From positions 24,619 to 88,618 of the forward strand of contig CAZTOW010000041.1 of NCBI GenBank assembly GCA_964615375.1: 64,000 nt of DNA. The letters are read 5' to 3'. The notes under the pieces are model-generated. The model was not told the DNA's origin. It ran no database searches and saw only the letters and a program-made list of their open reading frames with translations. The position numbers and the translations under genes were made by a program. How positions within the stretch are numbered: the stretch's first letter is position 1; every line of letters starts with the position of its first letter. Positions 18,325 through 27,437 of this stretch are shown here, piece after piece. This DNA is from CAZKWG01 sp964615375 (lineage in GTDB: Bacteria; Myxococcota_A; UBA796; CAZKWG01).

Positions 18325-19130
18325 CCCCGCTGCTGGCATGGATCGCCGCCCTGCCCGGGGCCCTGGCTGGCGCGCCGCCCTGCATCCGGCCGGTGACCGC
18401 CGCCGAGTTGGATAAGGTCATCGCGACGGTGGTTGGCCGCTTTGACGCCAGGGATCTCGACGGGTTGCACGCCGCTGGCATCGAGGCCGAGACGGCCCTG
18501 CGCTGCGTCAATGAGCCGCTCACGCCCGAGCAGGCTGCGCGCTGGCACGCCGCGCGGGCGCTCGTCGCGACCAGCCTCCTGGACGCCGAGGAGGCGCTGC
18601 GCGAGCTGCGCGCCGCGCTCGCCAGGACGCCCTCGGGCCTGGCGCCGGTGCCGCTCGACAGCTCGCCGCTGCTTACCCAGGAATTTACCTTGCTGGCGCG
18701 GGACCCCACCGCAGATGTACCGCTTGTGGACGTGAAGCCTCGGCGGGGCGAGATCCTGTGGGTGGATGGCGAGGAGGGCGCCCCGCTCCCGCGCGCGCTG
18801 CCTGCGGTGCTTCAACTACAGCTCGACGGGGAGGAGGGGGTCGTCACCCGGCCGTGGACCGGCGAGGCCAGACCGGCGGCGTGGCGGGCGGCGTTTCGGC
18901 CCGAGGGCGGCGCGCGCCGATGGGTGCTGGCGGGGAGCGCTGGGGCGCTCGCGGTGGGCGCCGGGGCGGTCTATGCGGTAGGGCTGGTGAACGTGGCCCG
19001 CTTCGAGGACGACCCGCCACGTCAGGAGATCCCGACGCTGTACGCCCGCAGCCACGCGCTCACCTGGGTCGCGGCAGGGGCCGGGGTGGGGGCGCTGGGG
19101 CTGGGAGTGACGGCGGTGGTGATGTGGTAG
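18321..19130 (+). CDS. small exported/membrane protein closing the caspase operon
   Basis: This 269-residue protein begins with GTG at 18321, overlapping the preceding stop by four bases, with GGGGGGAGA just upstream. It has a short signal-like start, a helical region that may be TPR-like (residues about 25-120), and two hydrophobic segments near the C-terminus (VLAGSAGALAVGAGAVYAV and AAGAGVGALGLGVTAVV). The last segment is near the end, so the chain finishes in or at the membrane. No catalytic motif is recognised. The layout resembles the protein at 42323, which follows a kinase operon. It probably anchors or regulates the caspases. Confidence 0.7.
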   Translation: MTPLLAWIAALPGALAGAPPCIRPVTAAELDKVIATVVGRFDARDLDGLHAAGIEAETALRCVNEPLTPEQAARWHAARALVATSLLDAEEALRELRAALARTPSGLAPVPLDSSPLLTQEFTLLARDPTADVPLVDVKPRRGEILWVDGEEGAPLPRALPAVLQLQLDGEEGVVTRPWTGEARPAAWRAAFRPEGGARRWVLAGSAGALAVGAGAVYAVGLVNVARFEDDPPRQEIPTLYARSHALTWVAAGAGVGALGLGVTAVVMW

Positions 19131-19134
19131 GAGA

Positions 19135-20667
19135 TCAGGGGGAGGCTGGGCCGCCGAACAGGAACCAGGCCTCGCCTGCGTCGGCATCCACGCTGGGGGC
19201 GCCGGACAGGATGTCGGCGTAGCCATCGCCGTTGAGGTCGGCGAGCTGGGCGAGCGTCAGCGGACCTTCGTTGGGCCACACGGCTCCATGGAGCAGCACA
19301 GCCCGCGCGGCCTCCGTGGTCACGGCGCTCTCACCCTGCAGCTCCGCGCCGAGGAAGACCCAGCGTGCCTGGTGTCCATCTTTGTCTGTGCCGCTGATCA
19401 CCACATCCGGCGTGCACATGCTGTCGCTGTCCAGGTCGCCCCCGCCCGCGACCTCACGTCCGAGGTCAGTGATCTCCTTGCCTTCTTCTGGTATGAACTT
19501 GACCCAGAGATCGTCGTCAATCCCCATGTTGCCGCCGCGAAGGAGCCGCGCCTCGCCGCCCCCGCCCTGCTCGTGGGTGCCGACCAGCACGTCGTCGTAG
19601 CCGTCTCCGTCCACGTCCCCCGCTCCGCTGACGGCGTATCCGACCAGCGACGTATCGCCTTCCTGATCCTGCCACACCACGTCCAGCGCGGAGAGCGTGA
19701 GGGCGTGCTTTTCTGCGAGACTCTCCCCTGGGATGAGGAACGCGCGGCCCATGTCATAGTACCCTGGTGTCCCGAGCAGCGCGTCAGTCTTCCCACTTCC
19801 ATCGACGTCCCCGGCGCGCGCAACGGTGGCGCATCCGAGGTGGCTGGTCGTCGTCCCGTCCTCGTAGTATGTCTGGCCAGCCGTAGCGGACCAGCTCTCG
19901 CTCCCGATCACTCCTTTCTGGAGCTGGTCGCCCTCGAAGAAGTAGACGGCCCCCCGGGCGGTTCCCACGCACCCGTCCGTCTCCGAGGCCGCCATCAGCA
20001 GGCCCGTGAAGCCATCGCCGCCGTCGTCGCCACCATCCGCGGGCTCGCTGAAGGCGACCAGGCGCAGCATGTCAAAGGCACGTACTTGATCTCCCAGGGC
20101 GCCTTGGAGGATCGGATCGTCGGGGAGGCTCGGATTTTCCCAGTTCGTCTCTTCGCCGCTCAACAGATACACCGCCAGCCCGGAGGCGTCCGTTGGATCA
20201 GCGGTCGTGGTGTACACGAGCAGGTCGCGCTCGCCATTCCCGCCCAGATCACCCGCCTCCGCGGCGCCAACATAGAGCGTCTGGGCAGACGACGGGAGGT
20301 TGGCGACACTGTGCCAGCGACTCTCCTCAGCGGTCGCCAGGGCGTAGCGGCTCGTTGGGGGGTTGCCGTAGCCAAGCAGCAGCGCGCTCTGCCCTCCGAC
20401 AGCCCACCTTACCCCGTTGTTTCCGTCGAGGTCGTCGAGCGTGACGACGTCGCGGCCCAAGGCCATCGCGTCGTCCCCCACCAGAGAGCCCCCGCCGACG
20501 TCGTCAAGCCCCGTGTCGTCGATGTCACCCCGGATGGCAAGGTCAGCCGAATCGACCGCGAGCTCCGGATCGCAGCCCATGGCCTCGACGTAGTCCTCCT
20601 TGGAGATCCAGATGCAGCCGGCGAGCACGGGCAACAGGCCGAGCAGGTGCGTCGGAGCAACGGACAT
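19135..20667 (-). CDS. FG-GAP repeat lipoprotein
   Basis: This 510-residue protein is a predicted surface lipoprotein. The lipobox LAGC places the modified cysteine at residue 18. The rest is made of FG-GAP/integrin-alpha-like beta-propeller blades, each with a calcium-loop-like segment such as AGDVDGDGYDDVLVG, DLNGDGYADILSGAP or AGDVDGSGKTDALLG. Start ATG 20667 is chosen because it gives a clean lipoprotein signal; ATG 20769 would add 34 residues that look non-coding. It lacks the Asp/Cys-rich MopE repeat of its three relatives in this window. It converges on the caspase operon with a 4-base gap and diverges from the giant-protein operon. Confidence 0.78.
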   Translation of the reverse strand: MSVAPTHLLGLLPVLAGCIWISKEDYVEAMGCDPELAVDSADLAIRGDIDDTGLDDVGGGSLVGDDAMALGRDVVTLDDLDGNNGVRWAVGGQSALLLGYGNPPTSRYALATAEESRWHSVANLPSSAQTLYVGAAEAGDLGGNGERDLLVYTTTADPTDASGLAVYLLSGEETNWENPSLPDDPILQGALGDQVRAFDMLRLVAFSEPADGGDDGGDGFTGLLMAASETDGCVGTARGAVYFFEGDQLQKGVIGSESWSATAGQTYYEDGTTTSHLGCATVARAGDVDGSGKTDALLGTPGYYDMGRAFLIPGESLAEKHALTLSALDVVWQDQEGDTSLVGYAVSGAGDVDGDGYDDVLVGTHEQGGGGEARLLRGGNMGIDDDLWVKFIPEEGKEITDLGREVAGGGDLDSDSMCTPDVVISGTDKDGHQARWVFLGAELQGESAVTTEAARAVLLHGAVWPNEGPLTLAQLADLNGDGYADILSGAPSVDADAGEAWFLFGGPASP

Positions 20668-20930
20668 GGAGGGCTTGGGCGGGGTGTTGGAGCGCACATC
20701 CTGACGGTAGCACGGCGCTCCAGGGCGCGGGAGGATGAGCGCAGCGCCACACAGGATATGGCTAAACATATCTACCTGTTATATGTGTAGTTGCAGGAAT
20801 GGTTTTCTATAGTCCATGCAAAGACTATGGTGGAAAAGTAACTGAATGCTTGACACCCTTAGGTGCGCGGGCCGAGGCTGACGAAACCGCATGGGGGGCC
20901 GATATCGGCGCCCTCTCCGGGGGGGGGAGC
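20668..20930. promoter_or_regulatory. AT-rich divergent regulatory region with two inverted repeats
   Basis: The 263 bp between the divergent FG-GAP gene and the giant-protein operon includes an AT-rich stretch (about 20755-20860). Two inverted repeats are visible: ACATAT (20766-20771) with ATATGT (20781-20786), and ATAGTC (20809-20814) with GACTAT (20823-20828). The latter extends to 7 of 8 pairs. They are likely binding sites for one or two regulators. An open frame beginning at 20799 reads through this region, so the operator and the upstream start could overlap. Confidence 0.5.
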
Positions 20931-22208
20931 ATGGCTTCCAATGCAGAGATCGTCGTCCGCAAGCAGGCGTTGTTCATCCTGGTCGGCTACCTGCCCAACG
21001 ACTACCCGACCTCATCCTCTCCCGACCCGCAGTGGGAGGCGATGATCGGGAGGCGCTACAAGGACGGCGATCAGTATTGGACCTCGGCGACCGGGGAGCC
21101 GGGCACAACCGAACAGGTCGTCGCCTGGACGCGAGGCGGGACGGGGACGACCTGCGCTTACCTCGCCCACTGGCTCCTCTGGGCGCTCGGCTGTCGGGAC
21201 TGGGAGACCGTGAACCGCGAAGATGACGTATGGAACGGCGCGCTCTACGACGCGGGGAGGGGGAGTGAGGCGATCCATGCCATACCCAGACTCGGCCCGT
21301 CGAAGCTGCGCTACGACCACCCCGCTGGCAGCAGAAGCACGACGGGTGCGACCTCCAAGAAGTCCCCCCTGTGGGTGACTCCGAAGGTGGGCTCCCTGCC
21401 CGATCTCGGGGACATCGTCCTCATCCATGACTCCAGCAGCGGCGACCACCACATCTTCGTCTTCCTGGGCCTCAGCGCAGACGGAAAGGCGTGGCTGACC
21501 GCCGAGGCGGGGCAGACCAGCCTGAAGGGGATCACGCCAGGCTGCGCGTCCCGCTTCAAACTTCGGAAGCCGAATATGTCAGGCGGTGTGCTGACCTTCG
21601 ATGGCGATACCAAGAGGACGGCGCAGGGTTGGCTCTCACTGAGAATACTTCTACGCAAGCACCTGATGGGCTGGAACATTCCATCTGCGCCTGTCCCTAC
21701 GCTCTCGTCTGGAGTTGCGGCCGGCGCGACGGTCAGCGGCTATCCGCCCTCAGCGAACGACAAGAACTGGGACACGGGCGTCTGGAGCGAGCTCTCCAGG
21801 CTGCTGATCTACGAATTCGCGGATATGTGCTTCGAGAGCGATGCGGTCTACGACGCCCTCTGGGAGCAGGCCCCGAAAGCGGTCTGGAACCTGGCGTCTG
21901 AGCTCTGGGAGAAGGCGGGGTATCCCGACCCATGGTCCTACTACGTCGGAGCGACCGGCCTGGGGCTGAGCCCGGAGCAGCAGCGGCAGCGCAGCCTGGC
22001 GGTCGTCGAGGCGCAGGCACGCTTCAGCCGGTCCCGCGCGGGAAGCCGGCCAGAGGCGGCAGTGACGCTGAACAGCGCCGCCATGCGGGCGCAGCTCTCG
22101 ACCCTGAAGGTAGCGCTGAGCCAGCGGGCCTCGGAGCACCTCGATCTGAGCGGCATTGTCGAGGACGCTCCTGCGATCCTCTCGCTTGGTGCTGACCTCG
22201 AGCGCTGA
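20931..22208 (+). CDS. probable papain-fold (NlpC/P60-like) cysteine peptidase, first gene of giant-protein operon
   Basis: This 425-residue protein appears to be a papain-fold peptidase or amidase. Cys75 in TTCAYLAHWLLWALG sits at the start of a helix, and a later GDIVLIHD strand leads to His173/His174 in GDHHIFVFLG, the typical NlpC/P60/CHAP order. No signal peptide is seen. ATG 20931 is preferred because a G-rich Shine-Dalgarno run (GGGGGGGAGC) sits directly before it; an in-frame ATG at 20799 lies in the AT-rich regulatory region. The C-terminal half is unassigned. It leads a six-gene same-strand operon and may process the giant proteins or act on peptidoglycan. The family call is by motif only. 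Confidence 0.6.
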   Translation: MASNAEIVVRKQALFILVGYLPNDYPTSSSPDPQWEAMIGRRYKDGDQYWTSATGEPGTTEQVVAWTRGGTGTTCAYLAHWLLWALGCRDWETVNREDDVWNGALYDAGRGSEAIHAIPRLGPSKLRYDHPAGSRSTTGATSKKSPLWVTPKVGSLPDLGDIVLIHDSSSGDHHIFVFLGLSADGKAWLTAEAGQTSLKGITPGCASRFKLRKPNMSGGVLTFDGDTKRTAQGWLSLRILLRKHLMGWNIPSAPVPTLSSGVAAGATVSGYPPSANDKNWDTGVWSELSRLLIYEFADMCFESDAVYDALWEQAPKAVWNLASELWEKAGYPDPWSYYVGATGLGLSPEQQRQRSLAVVEAQARFSRSRAGSRPEAAVTLNSAAMRAQLSTLKVALSQRASEHLDLSGIVEDAPAILSLGADLER

Positions 22209-22217
22209 GGAGGAACC

Positions 22218-22697
22218 ATGGCTACCTTTTCGATCACGCTCGCCGAGATCCGGGCCCGCGTCCAGGCGCAGCTCGCGCAGGGGCCGCTGGCGCCCGCGGT
22301 GACCTGGGTGGAAGGGGAAGATGCGGTCACGGTCGAGCCGCTTGGGGCGCAGGTCTCGCTGAGCAAGGGCTGGCTCGTTGTCGGTGTGCGGCTCACGGCG
22401 CTCCTTCCTGCGTCGGGCGCGCTGCCCGCGCAGACCTGCGTGGACACGGTGCAGGTCGTGACCTTTCTGGGGCGGACCGGGCAGGGGAGCGGGCTCGCGG
22501 CGAGCAGCACCGTGTCAGGCGCGACCTGGCCGGCCCTGGCTGAGCGCTGGGGTCCGCTGGTGCAGACCGCGGTGTGGGAGGCGGTGCTCGACGTCATCGA
22601 CGCGAAGCTGAGCGCCAACCGGGATCCGAAGCTGCGCGGCTTTCGGGTGGGATTGGACAGGACCGGGGCTGAGTGCCTGCTGGTCGAGACGGCCTGA
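22218..22697 (+). CDS. small hypothetical protein of the giant-protein operon
   Basis: This 159-residue soluble protein has no signal peptide and is not a family I recognise. It is predicted as mixed alpha/beta, with a central segment VTFLGRTGQGSG. GGAGGAACC precedes the ATG closely, and it lies 9 bases after the preceding stop and 9 bases before the next start, so it is firmly inside the operon. Its small size next to very large products suggests a chaperone, adaptor or structural subunit. This is inferred from context. Confidence 0.65.
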   Translation: MATFSITLAEIRARVQAQLAQGPLAPAVTWVEGEDAVTVEPLGAQVSLSKGWLVVGVRLTALLPASGALPAQTCVDTVQVVTFLGRTGQGSGLAASSTVSGATWPALAERWGPLVQTAVWEAVLDVIDAKLSANRDPKLRGFRVGLDRTGAECLLVETA

Positions 22698-22706
22698 GGA
22701 GGCGCC

Positions 22707-25700
22707 ATGAACGGGGCAGGCGTGCTGGTTGAGCTGGCGAAGGCCCTGGGCCTGGGGAAGACCTCTGGCGCTGTCTACGGGCAGGGGAACCTGGACTGGG
22801 GCTGGATGGTGGATCCGGTCGGCACGGCCCGGTCGAACCTGAACGGCGCGGGGCGCGACAACGTCGTGATGGCGCTGAAGGATCTGCTGGGCGTAACAGG
22901 CGCGCGCGCGGCCGGTTGGTACGGGATTGGGGGTGGAGACACGGCGTTTCTGGTGGTAGATCCGGCGTGTGACGAGATCGCTTGGGATGCGAAGATAGAG
23001 GCCCCCTTCGACAATGCTGCCCTCGTGCGCATCGGCATCGGGGCAAAAGTCAGCAGCGATCCCACAATATCCGCCCGATGCTGGCTGCTGGGGCTCGGCG
23101 AGGACGCGGGCCTAGGGGCAGGTCCATACACTCCCGGCTCCCCCGCGCTCGGCCCCGAGCTGTCGGTACTCTGCCTGCCCTCCTCGCCCGTCCTCGGTCT
23201 GAAGGAGCTGGGCGTGGTCGCGGGATCGGATGGTCAGAAGCGCCTTCAGCTGATGGACTTCGCGAACTTCGTCTGGCCTCCCGTCAAAGCCGACGTCGCG
23301 CAGCTCGATCCGCTGGCCCTCGCGCTGTTTGTGCTCAAGACCTATGTGCGATGGTGTGCGTCCAAGGACGAGCCCTGGGCCTTGGACTTGACCGACCACC
23401 TTTTCGTCGCTTTCGGGTCACGATCAGATGGCGGATACATTGCGCCTCGCCATCAGAAGGCGAACCCCGTGCCTCCCTTCCCGGGACTCTTCGACGCCGA
23501 GTGGCCCGAGGTGCCGGGGGGTGACCTCTCGCAGCCCGCGGCCATCTCGGGCGCCAACGTCGGCGCGTGGTTGCTCTCGCTTGCGCCCGACGCAGACCTG
23601 AACGGGGTCGACGCGGACGCGGCGGCCACGTTCCTGTTGCAGCTCGTCTGGTACATTACCGGCAAGCAGCCGGACCTAAGCACAGGATCGCGGATCGTCT
23701 CAGTCGAGGGAGCACATGTCCTCCGGCTGAGCGGCCAGGACGTGGTGACGCTCAGTGCGTGGAGCGACGGAGCGTGGATAGACGTGCTCTGCTCCTCACC
23801 CTCGGAGGGTGTCGAGTGGCTCTGGGGCGAGGCGACCTGGCAGACAGGTCGTGAAGGCGTCTCGTTGAGCTTCAGCTCAGGGGGGCTGTCGCTTCAGCTA
23901 CCGGTGGGCGAGCTCGGCACCGTCGAGGTTCGGTATCGTATACAAGAGAAGCGCTGGGAGGTCCACCGTAATGGCGTTGGGCTCGCGGACACGCTGGGGG
24001 GGCTGCTGAAGGAACATCTGATGCTCCCATTTGATCCTCTCAGCGGCGAGCCTGCCGACTGGTTGAGCTGGATCCTCGAGCGCGTACCGGAATTCGAGCT
24101 GACCAGCGGCGACGGCACGAGCACGCTCACGAGGTCAGTGACAGGTGAATTCACCCTTTCGGCAGAAATGAAGCGCCCAACGGGGCCCATCTGGAGCGCC
24201 GAGAGCGCGGGCCTGTCGCTGCGCTCGGCTCAGCTCACGCTCAACGTCCCTTCGCTCTCCTTCGCCACGCCCCCCGCGTTCCCTCCCGCGGGCACGCTCA
24301 GCTTGAGGGGACTGCTCCTGCCTTTCGACGACTCCAAAGGTGGCACTCCCCTGACCGCGGCGCTGCTGCCTGATCCCGGGGACACGAAGGCCGGGATCGA
24401 TCTCGACCTGGCCTGGGACGGCGGCTTTAACAACCCCAGGGTGCAAGAAGGAAGCAAAGTCATCCCCGTCCAGGAGAAGCTGGGGCCCGTTGAGCTCGAC
24501 AGCATTCGCGTGGGGCTCAACAGCGCGGAGCCCTGTCTGGACATCGACTTCGATCTCTCGCTGAACCTCGCCGGGGTCTGGATCCAGCCCGAGGGGCTGG
24601 GGGTGGGGTTGCGGCTGCCGGTCGGCGACGAGACCCTGGAGGACTGCCTCTCCCCCCACCTGCGCGGGCTCGGCGTCGCCGTGGAGGCTGCAGGGATCGC
24701 GGCGAGCGGCATGTTCGTGGAGCACCCGACGGCGGACGGAGCCATCGACTACCAGGGGGCGGCCCAGCTCAATTTCTGGGGCTATCACCTGGACGGGGTG
24801 GGGGCCTTCAGCGGAGACGGCCTCTCCGATGCCTCCATGTTCCTCTTCGCGGGGGTGAGCGCCCCGCTTGGGGGCACGCCGGAGTTCTTCCTCACCGGGC
24901 TCGCGGGCGGCTTTGGGTACAACCGTGAGTTGAGGCTGCCCAAGATCGCCGAGCTCCAGGACCACCCCTTCCTCCGGGTGCTCGGCGGAGAGATCTCCCT
25001 CTCGACGCTATCAGAGAATCTATCCACCTGGTTCCCCATCGCCAGGGGGAGTGGCTGGTTCGCCGCGGGTCTGACCTTCCGCACCTATGGCGTCATCGAG
25101 GGCGCGGGCGTGCTCTCCGTGCAGCTCGGAGCGCACCCGCAGGTGGGCCTCATCGGGATGGCGGGCCTCGATCTCAGCCCGCTGGCGAAGCTGGAGCTGG
25201 CGCTCGTCACGGTCGTCGACCTCGGGGACGACCCCTCCCTCTACGTCGCCATCGGCCTTACCTCGAAGTCTGAGCTGCTCTTCGGGCTCATCCAGCCGCA
25301 TGGGCAGGGGGCGTACAAGCAGTGGTTCGACCGTGGCTACGCGGTGCTGACCATCGGCGGCTACGACCCGGACTTCTCGCCGCCCGCCCCGTCCGCGCCG
25401 TCGGAGGCCTGGCCCCAGGCGGATCGCATCGGATTTCACGCAGGGTGGGGGCCGCTGTCGATCGACGTGGACGGCTACCTGGCCGTGCTTCCGCGCGAGA
25501 TCCAGTTCGGGCTACGGGTCGAGGGTTCGCTCGACTTCGGCTGGGTCGGACTGTCCGCGTGGATCCGCGCCTACAGCCTGGTGCGTTGGGATCCTGTGTA
25601 CGTCGACACGCGGGTCTCCATCGGCCTCAGCGTGTGGGTGGACACGGCCGTGTGGTCCGACTCCTGGGATCTCAGCCTGGACATGGCCCTGTGGGGGCCA

Positions 25701-27437
25701 CCCTTTGGGGGGCGCTTCGAGATCGACCTCGTGGTCGATACGCTGGTCGTCAAAGTCGGCGAGAATCGGAGAGGCGCGCCGTTGCCATCGGTCGAGGACG
25801 TGCTCACCGAGCAGCTCGGTCTGGTGGTCGAGGGCAGCACGGTCAAGGCGATCACGGACGACACGGGGCGGGGCGCCTTTCATCTGGACGTGCTCACAGG
25901 GGGCGTGCTCTCGGACGCACCCAAGGAGCAGGCGCCGAGCACGCTTCGAGTCGGGCCGGAGTTCGCGCTGCGCCTGGACAGCGCACTCCCCGCGCATGAG
26001 TGCGTATGGGGTGACGACAAGGTCGAGGGCAGGGGCGCTTCGAGCCTGGAGATCGTACCCAGCGAACGCTCCGGCGTCCTCTCGACGCTGAAGGTCAGCC
26101 TTAGACCTTTCCTGTTCTCCACGACGACGGTGAACGCCGACGCGGTGCGCGCCACGGCCCGTGCCGCGCCCTTCCCCACCGCGCTCTTCGGCGCCGAGGG
26201 CCTGAGCCCGTCGAAGGGGGGGCAGACCATCCGACTGGACCGGGGGCTGCGTCTCGACGCTACGCTGGATCCGGCGGTGCTGGAGAGCCCCACCTGCAGG
26301 GCGACGCTCAGCACTGAGGTCGGCGAGGCCGTCGATGATCTACCGCTCGGCGCTGTTGCGGACATGGAACAAGCGGCCTCTGGCTTGCGGAAGGCTGGGC
26401 CGCCGCTGCGACGTTCCTGGGCCCGCGTGGCCCACGCGGAAGAGGAGGAGGCGCGCGCTCCTTGGGGGGTGGCGGTGCTGAGCCACCTCGCGGTCCCGCC
26501 GCTGCCGGATTCGGCGCCGCGGGGCCTCCCCTCGGCCGTGCATCCGCGGGCGCCGCGCCGGCCCGCGCCTGCTCCGGGCGCCCGCCGGGCCGCTCTGGCC
26601 GGGCTGCGGCTGGAGCGGGTTCAGGCGCCCCCTGTCGCGCTCCCCCAGCCAGCTCCGGTGGATCGCAGGGTGCTGCAGCGCACCCTCGGGGCCTCCTCAC
26701 TGGAGACGGCGCTGCTGGGCGGCGGGCTGCGCCTGAACGCGGGCGAGGCGCTGCTGCTGGGGAGCACTGGCGCGGGCCTCCTCCGGGGCGAAGGCGCACA
26801 GTCGCTGCGCCTGCTCTGCCTCGGATCCGACGACCGCGCCCTGGAGGACGATGTGCTGAGTCCAGGGCGCTTCCAGCGCGCGCTCCCGACTGGGACGCGC
26901 CGGATCCTTGTTCAGGGCCTGGGGACACCCGACGGCCGACGCACAATGGCGCTCGGATCTGGGTTCACAGCCAATACGCCGCTGGTCCGCCTTGGAGAGC
27001 GCGGCTGGGCCGGGCCGGGCGTCGTGATCTGTCGGCGCGACGAGCTGGCGCGGCCCTTCCAGGCGGTGCCCGCCCTCCGCGCCGCGGAGCTGCTACACGG
27101 GAGCACGGAGATCGAGCTCGACTTCTCCGCGCTCTCAGGTGCGCTGGCCCTGCTCACGCGCGGCGGGGCAGCCGACGTCCGAGCCTTCGGCGCCGCGGTG
27201 GGGAGCCATGCGTCCGCCGCGACCGCCGACGCTCAGCTGGCGGTCCACACTGTCGTTGCGTCCCGGCGCTGGCGCCTCGCGGTCACGCTGGCGCCGGGTG
27301 TGGCGCTGCTGGGCGTCCTGGTGCGGCCCGGCGATCCCGCTGCGCTGCTCGGTCGGCTTCGGACGGGGCGGCCCGCGCTCGAGGACCCGGTCGCCTCGCG
27401 GGTGGGCTGGACCGATCTGAAGATGGAGCGCGCATGA
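22707..27437 (+). CDS. giant protein with DUF6603-like region
   Basis: This 1576-residue protein has no obvious signal peptide. The middle (residues about 560-900) resembles DUF6603, a poorly understood domain of large bacterial and fungal proteins, with repeated amphipathic beta strands and a signature FFLTGLAGGFGYNRELRLP. The C-terminal third contains an Ala/Pro/Arg-rich linker (residues about 1280-1330) and then a compact beta region. Length is within the range of such proteins. GGAGG precedes the start. The stop overlaps the next ATG by four bases. The function is unknown; the strand-rich composition suggests a structural shell, tube or propeller. Assignment to DUF6603 is from memory of the signature. 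Confidence 0.65.
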   Translation: MNGAGVLVELAKALGLGKTSGAVYGQGNLDWGWMVDPVGTARSNLNGAGRDNVVMALKDLLGVTGARAAGWYGIGGGDTAFLVVDPACDEIAWDAKIEAPFDNAALVRIGIGAKVSSDPTISARCWLLGLGEDAGLGAGPYTPGSPALGPELSVLCLPSSPVLGLKELGVVAGSDGQKRLQLMDFANFVWPPVKADVAQLDPLALALFVLKTYVRWCASKDEPWALDLTDHLFVAFGSRSDGGYIAPRHQKANPVPPFPGLFDAEWPEVPGGDLSQPAAISGANVGAWLLSLAPDADLNGVDADAAATFLLQLVWYITGKQPDLSTGSRIVSVEGAHVLRLSGQDVVTLSAWSDGAWIDVLCSSPSEGVEWLWGEATWQTGREGVSLSFSSGGLSLQLPVGELGTVEVRYRIQEKRWEVHRNGVGLADTLGGLLKEHLMLPFDPLSGEPADWLSWILERVPEFELTSGDGTSTLTRSVTGEFTLSAEMKRPTGPIWSAESAGLSLRSAQLTLNVPSLSFATPPAFPPAGTLSLRGLLLPFDDSKGGTPLTAALLPDPGDTKAGIDLDLAWDGGFNNPRVQEGSKVIPVQEKLGPVELDSIRVGLNSAEPCLDIDFDLSLNLAGVWIQPEGLGVGLRLPVGDETLEDCLSPHLRGLGVAVEAAGIAASGMFVEHPTADGAIDYQGAAQLNFWGYHLDGVGAFSGDGLSDASMFLFAGVSAPLGGTPEFFLTGLAGGFGYNRELRLPKIAELQDHPFLRVLGGEISLSTLSENLSTWFPIARGSGWFAAGLTFRTYGVIEGAGVLSVQLGAHPQVGLIGMAGLDLSPLAKLELALVTVVDLGDDPSLYVAIGLTSKSELLFGLIQPHGQGAYKQWFDRGYAVLTIGGYDPDFSPPAPSAPSEAWPQADRIGFHAGWGPLSIDVDGYLAVLPREIQFGLRVEGSLDFGWVGLSAWIRAYSLVRWDPVYVDTRVSIGLSVWVDTAVWSDSWDLSLDMALWGPPFGGRFEIDLVVDTLVVKVGENRRGAPLPSVEDVLTEQLGLVVEGSTVKAITDDTGRGAFHLDVLTGGVLSDAPKEQAPSTLRVGPEFALRLDSALPAHECVWGDDKVEGRGASSLEIVPSERSGVLSTLKVSLRPFLFSTTTVNADAVRATARAAPFPTALFGAEGLSPSKGGQTIRLDRGLRLDATLDPAVLESPTCRATLSTEVGEAVDDLPLGAVADMEQAASGLRKAGPPLRRSWARVAHAEEEEARAPWGVAVLSHLAVPPLPDSAPRGLPSAVHPRAPRRPAPAPGARRAALAGLRLERVQAPPVALPQPAPVDRRVLQRTLGASSLETALLGGGLRLNAGEALLLGSTGAGLLRGEGAQSLRLLCLGSDDRALEDDVLSPGRFQRALPTGTRRILVQGLGTPDGRRTMALGSGFTANTPLVRLGERGWAGPGVVICRRDELARPFQAVPALRAAELLHGSTEIELDFSALSGALALLTRGGAADVRAFGAAVGSHASAATADAQLAVHTVVASRRWRLAVTLAPGVALLGVLVRPGDPAALLGRLRTGRPALEDPVASRVGWTDLKMERA

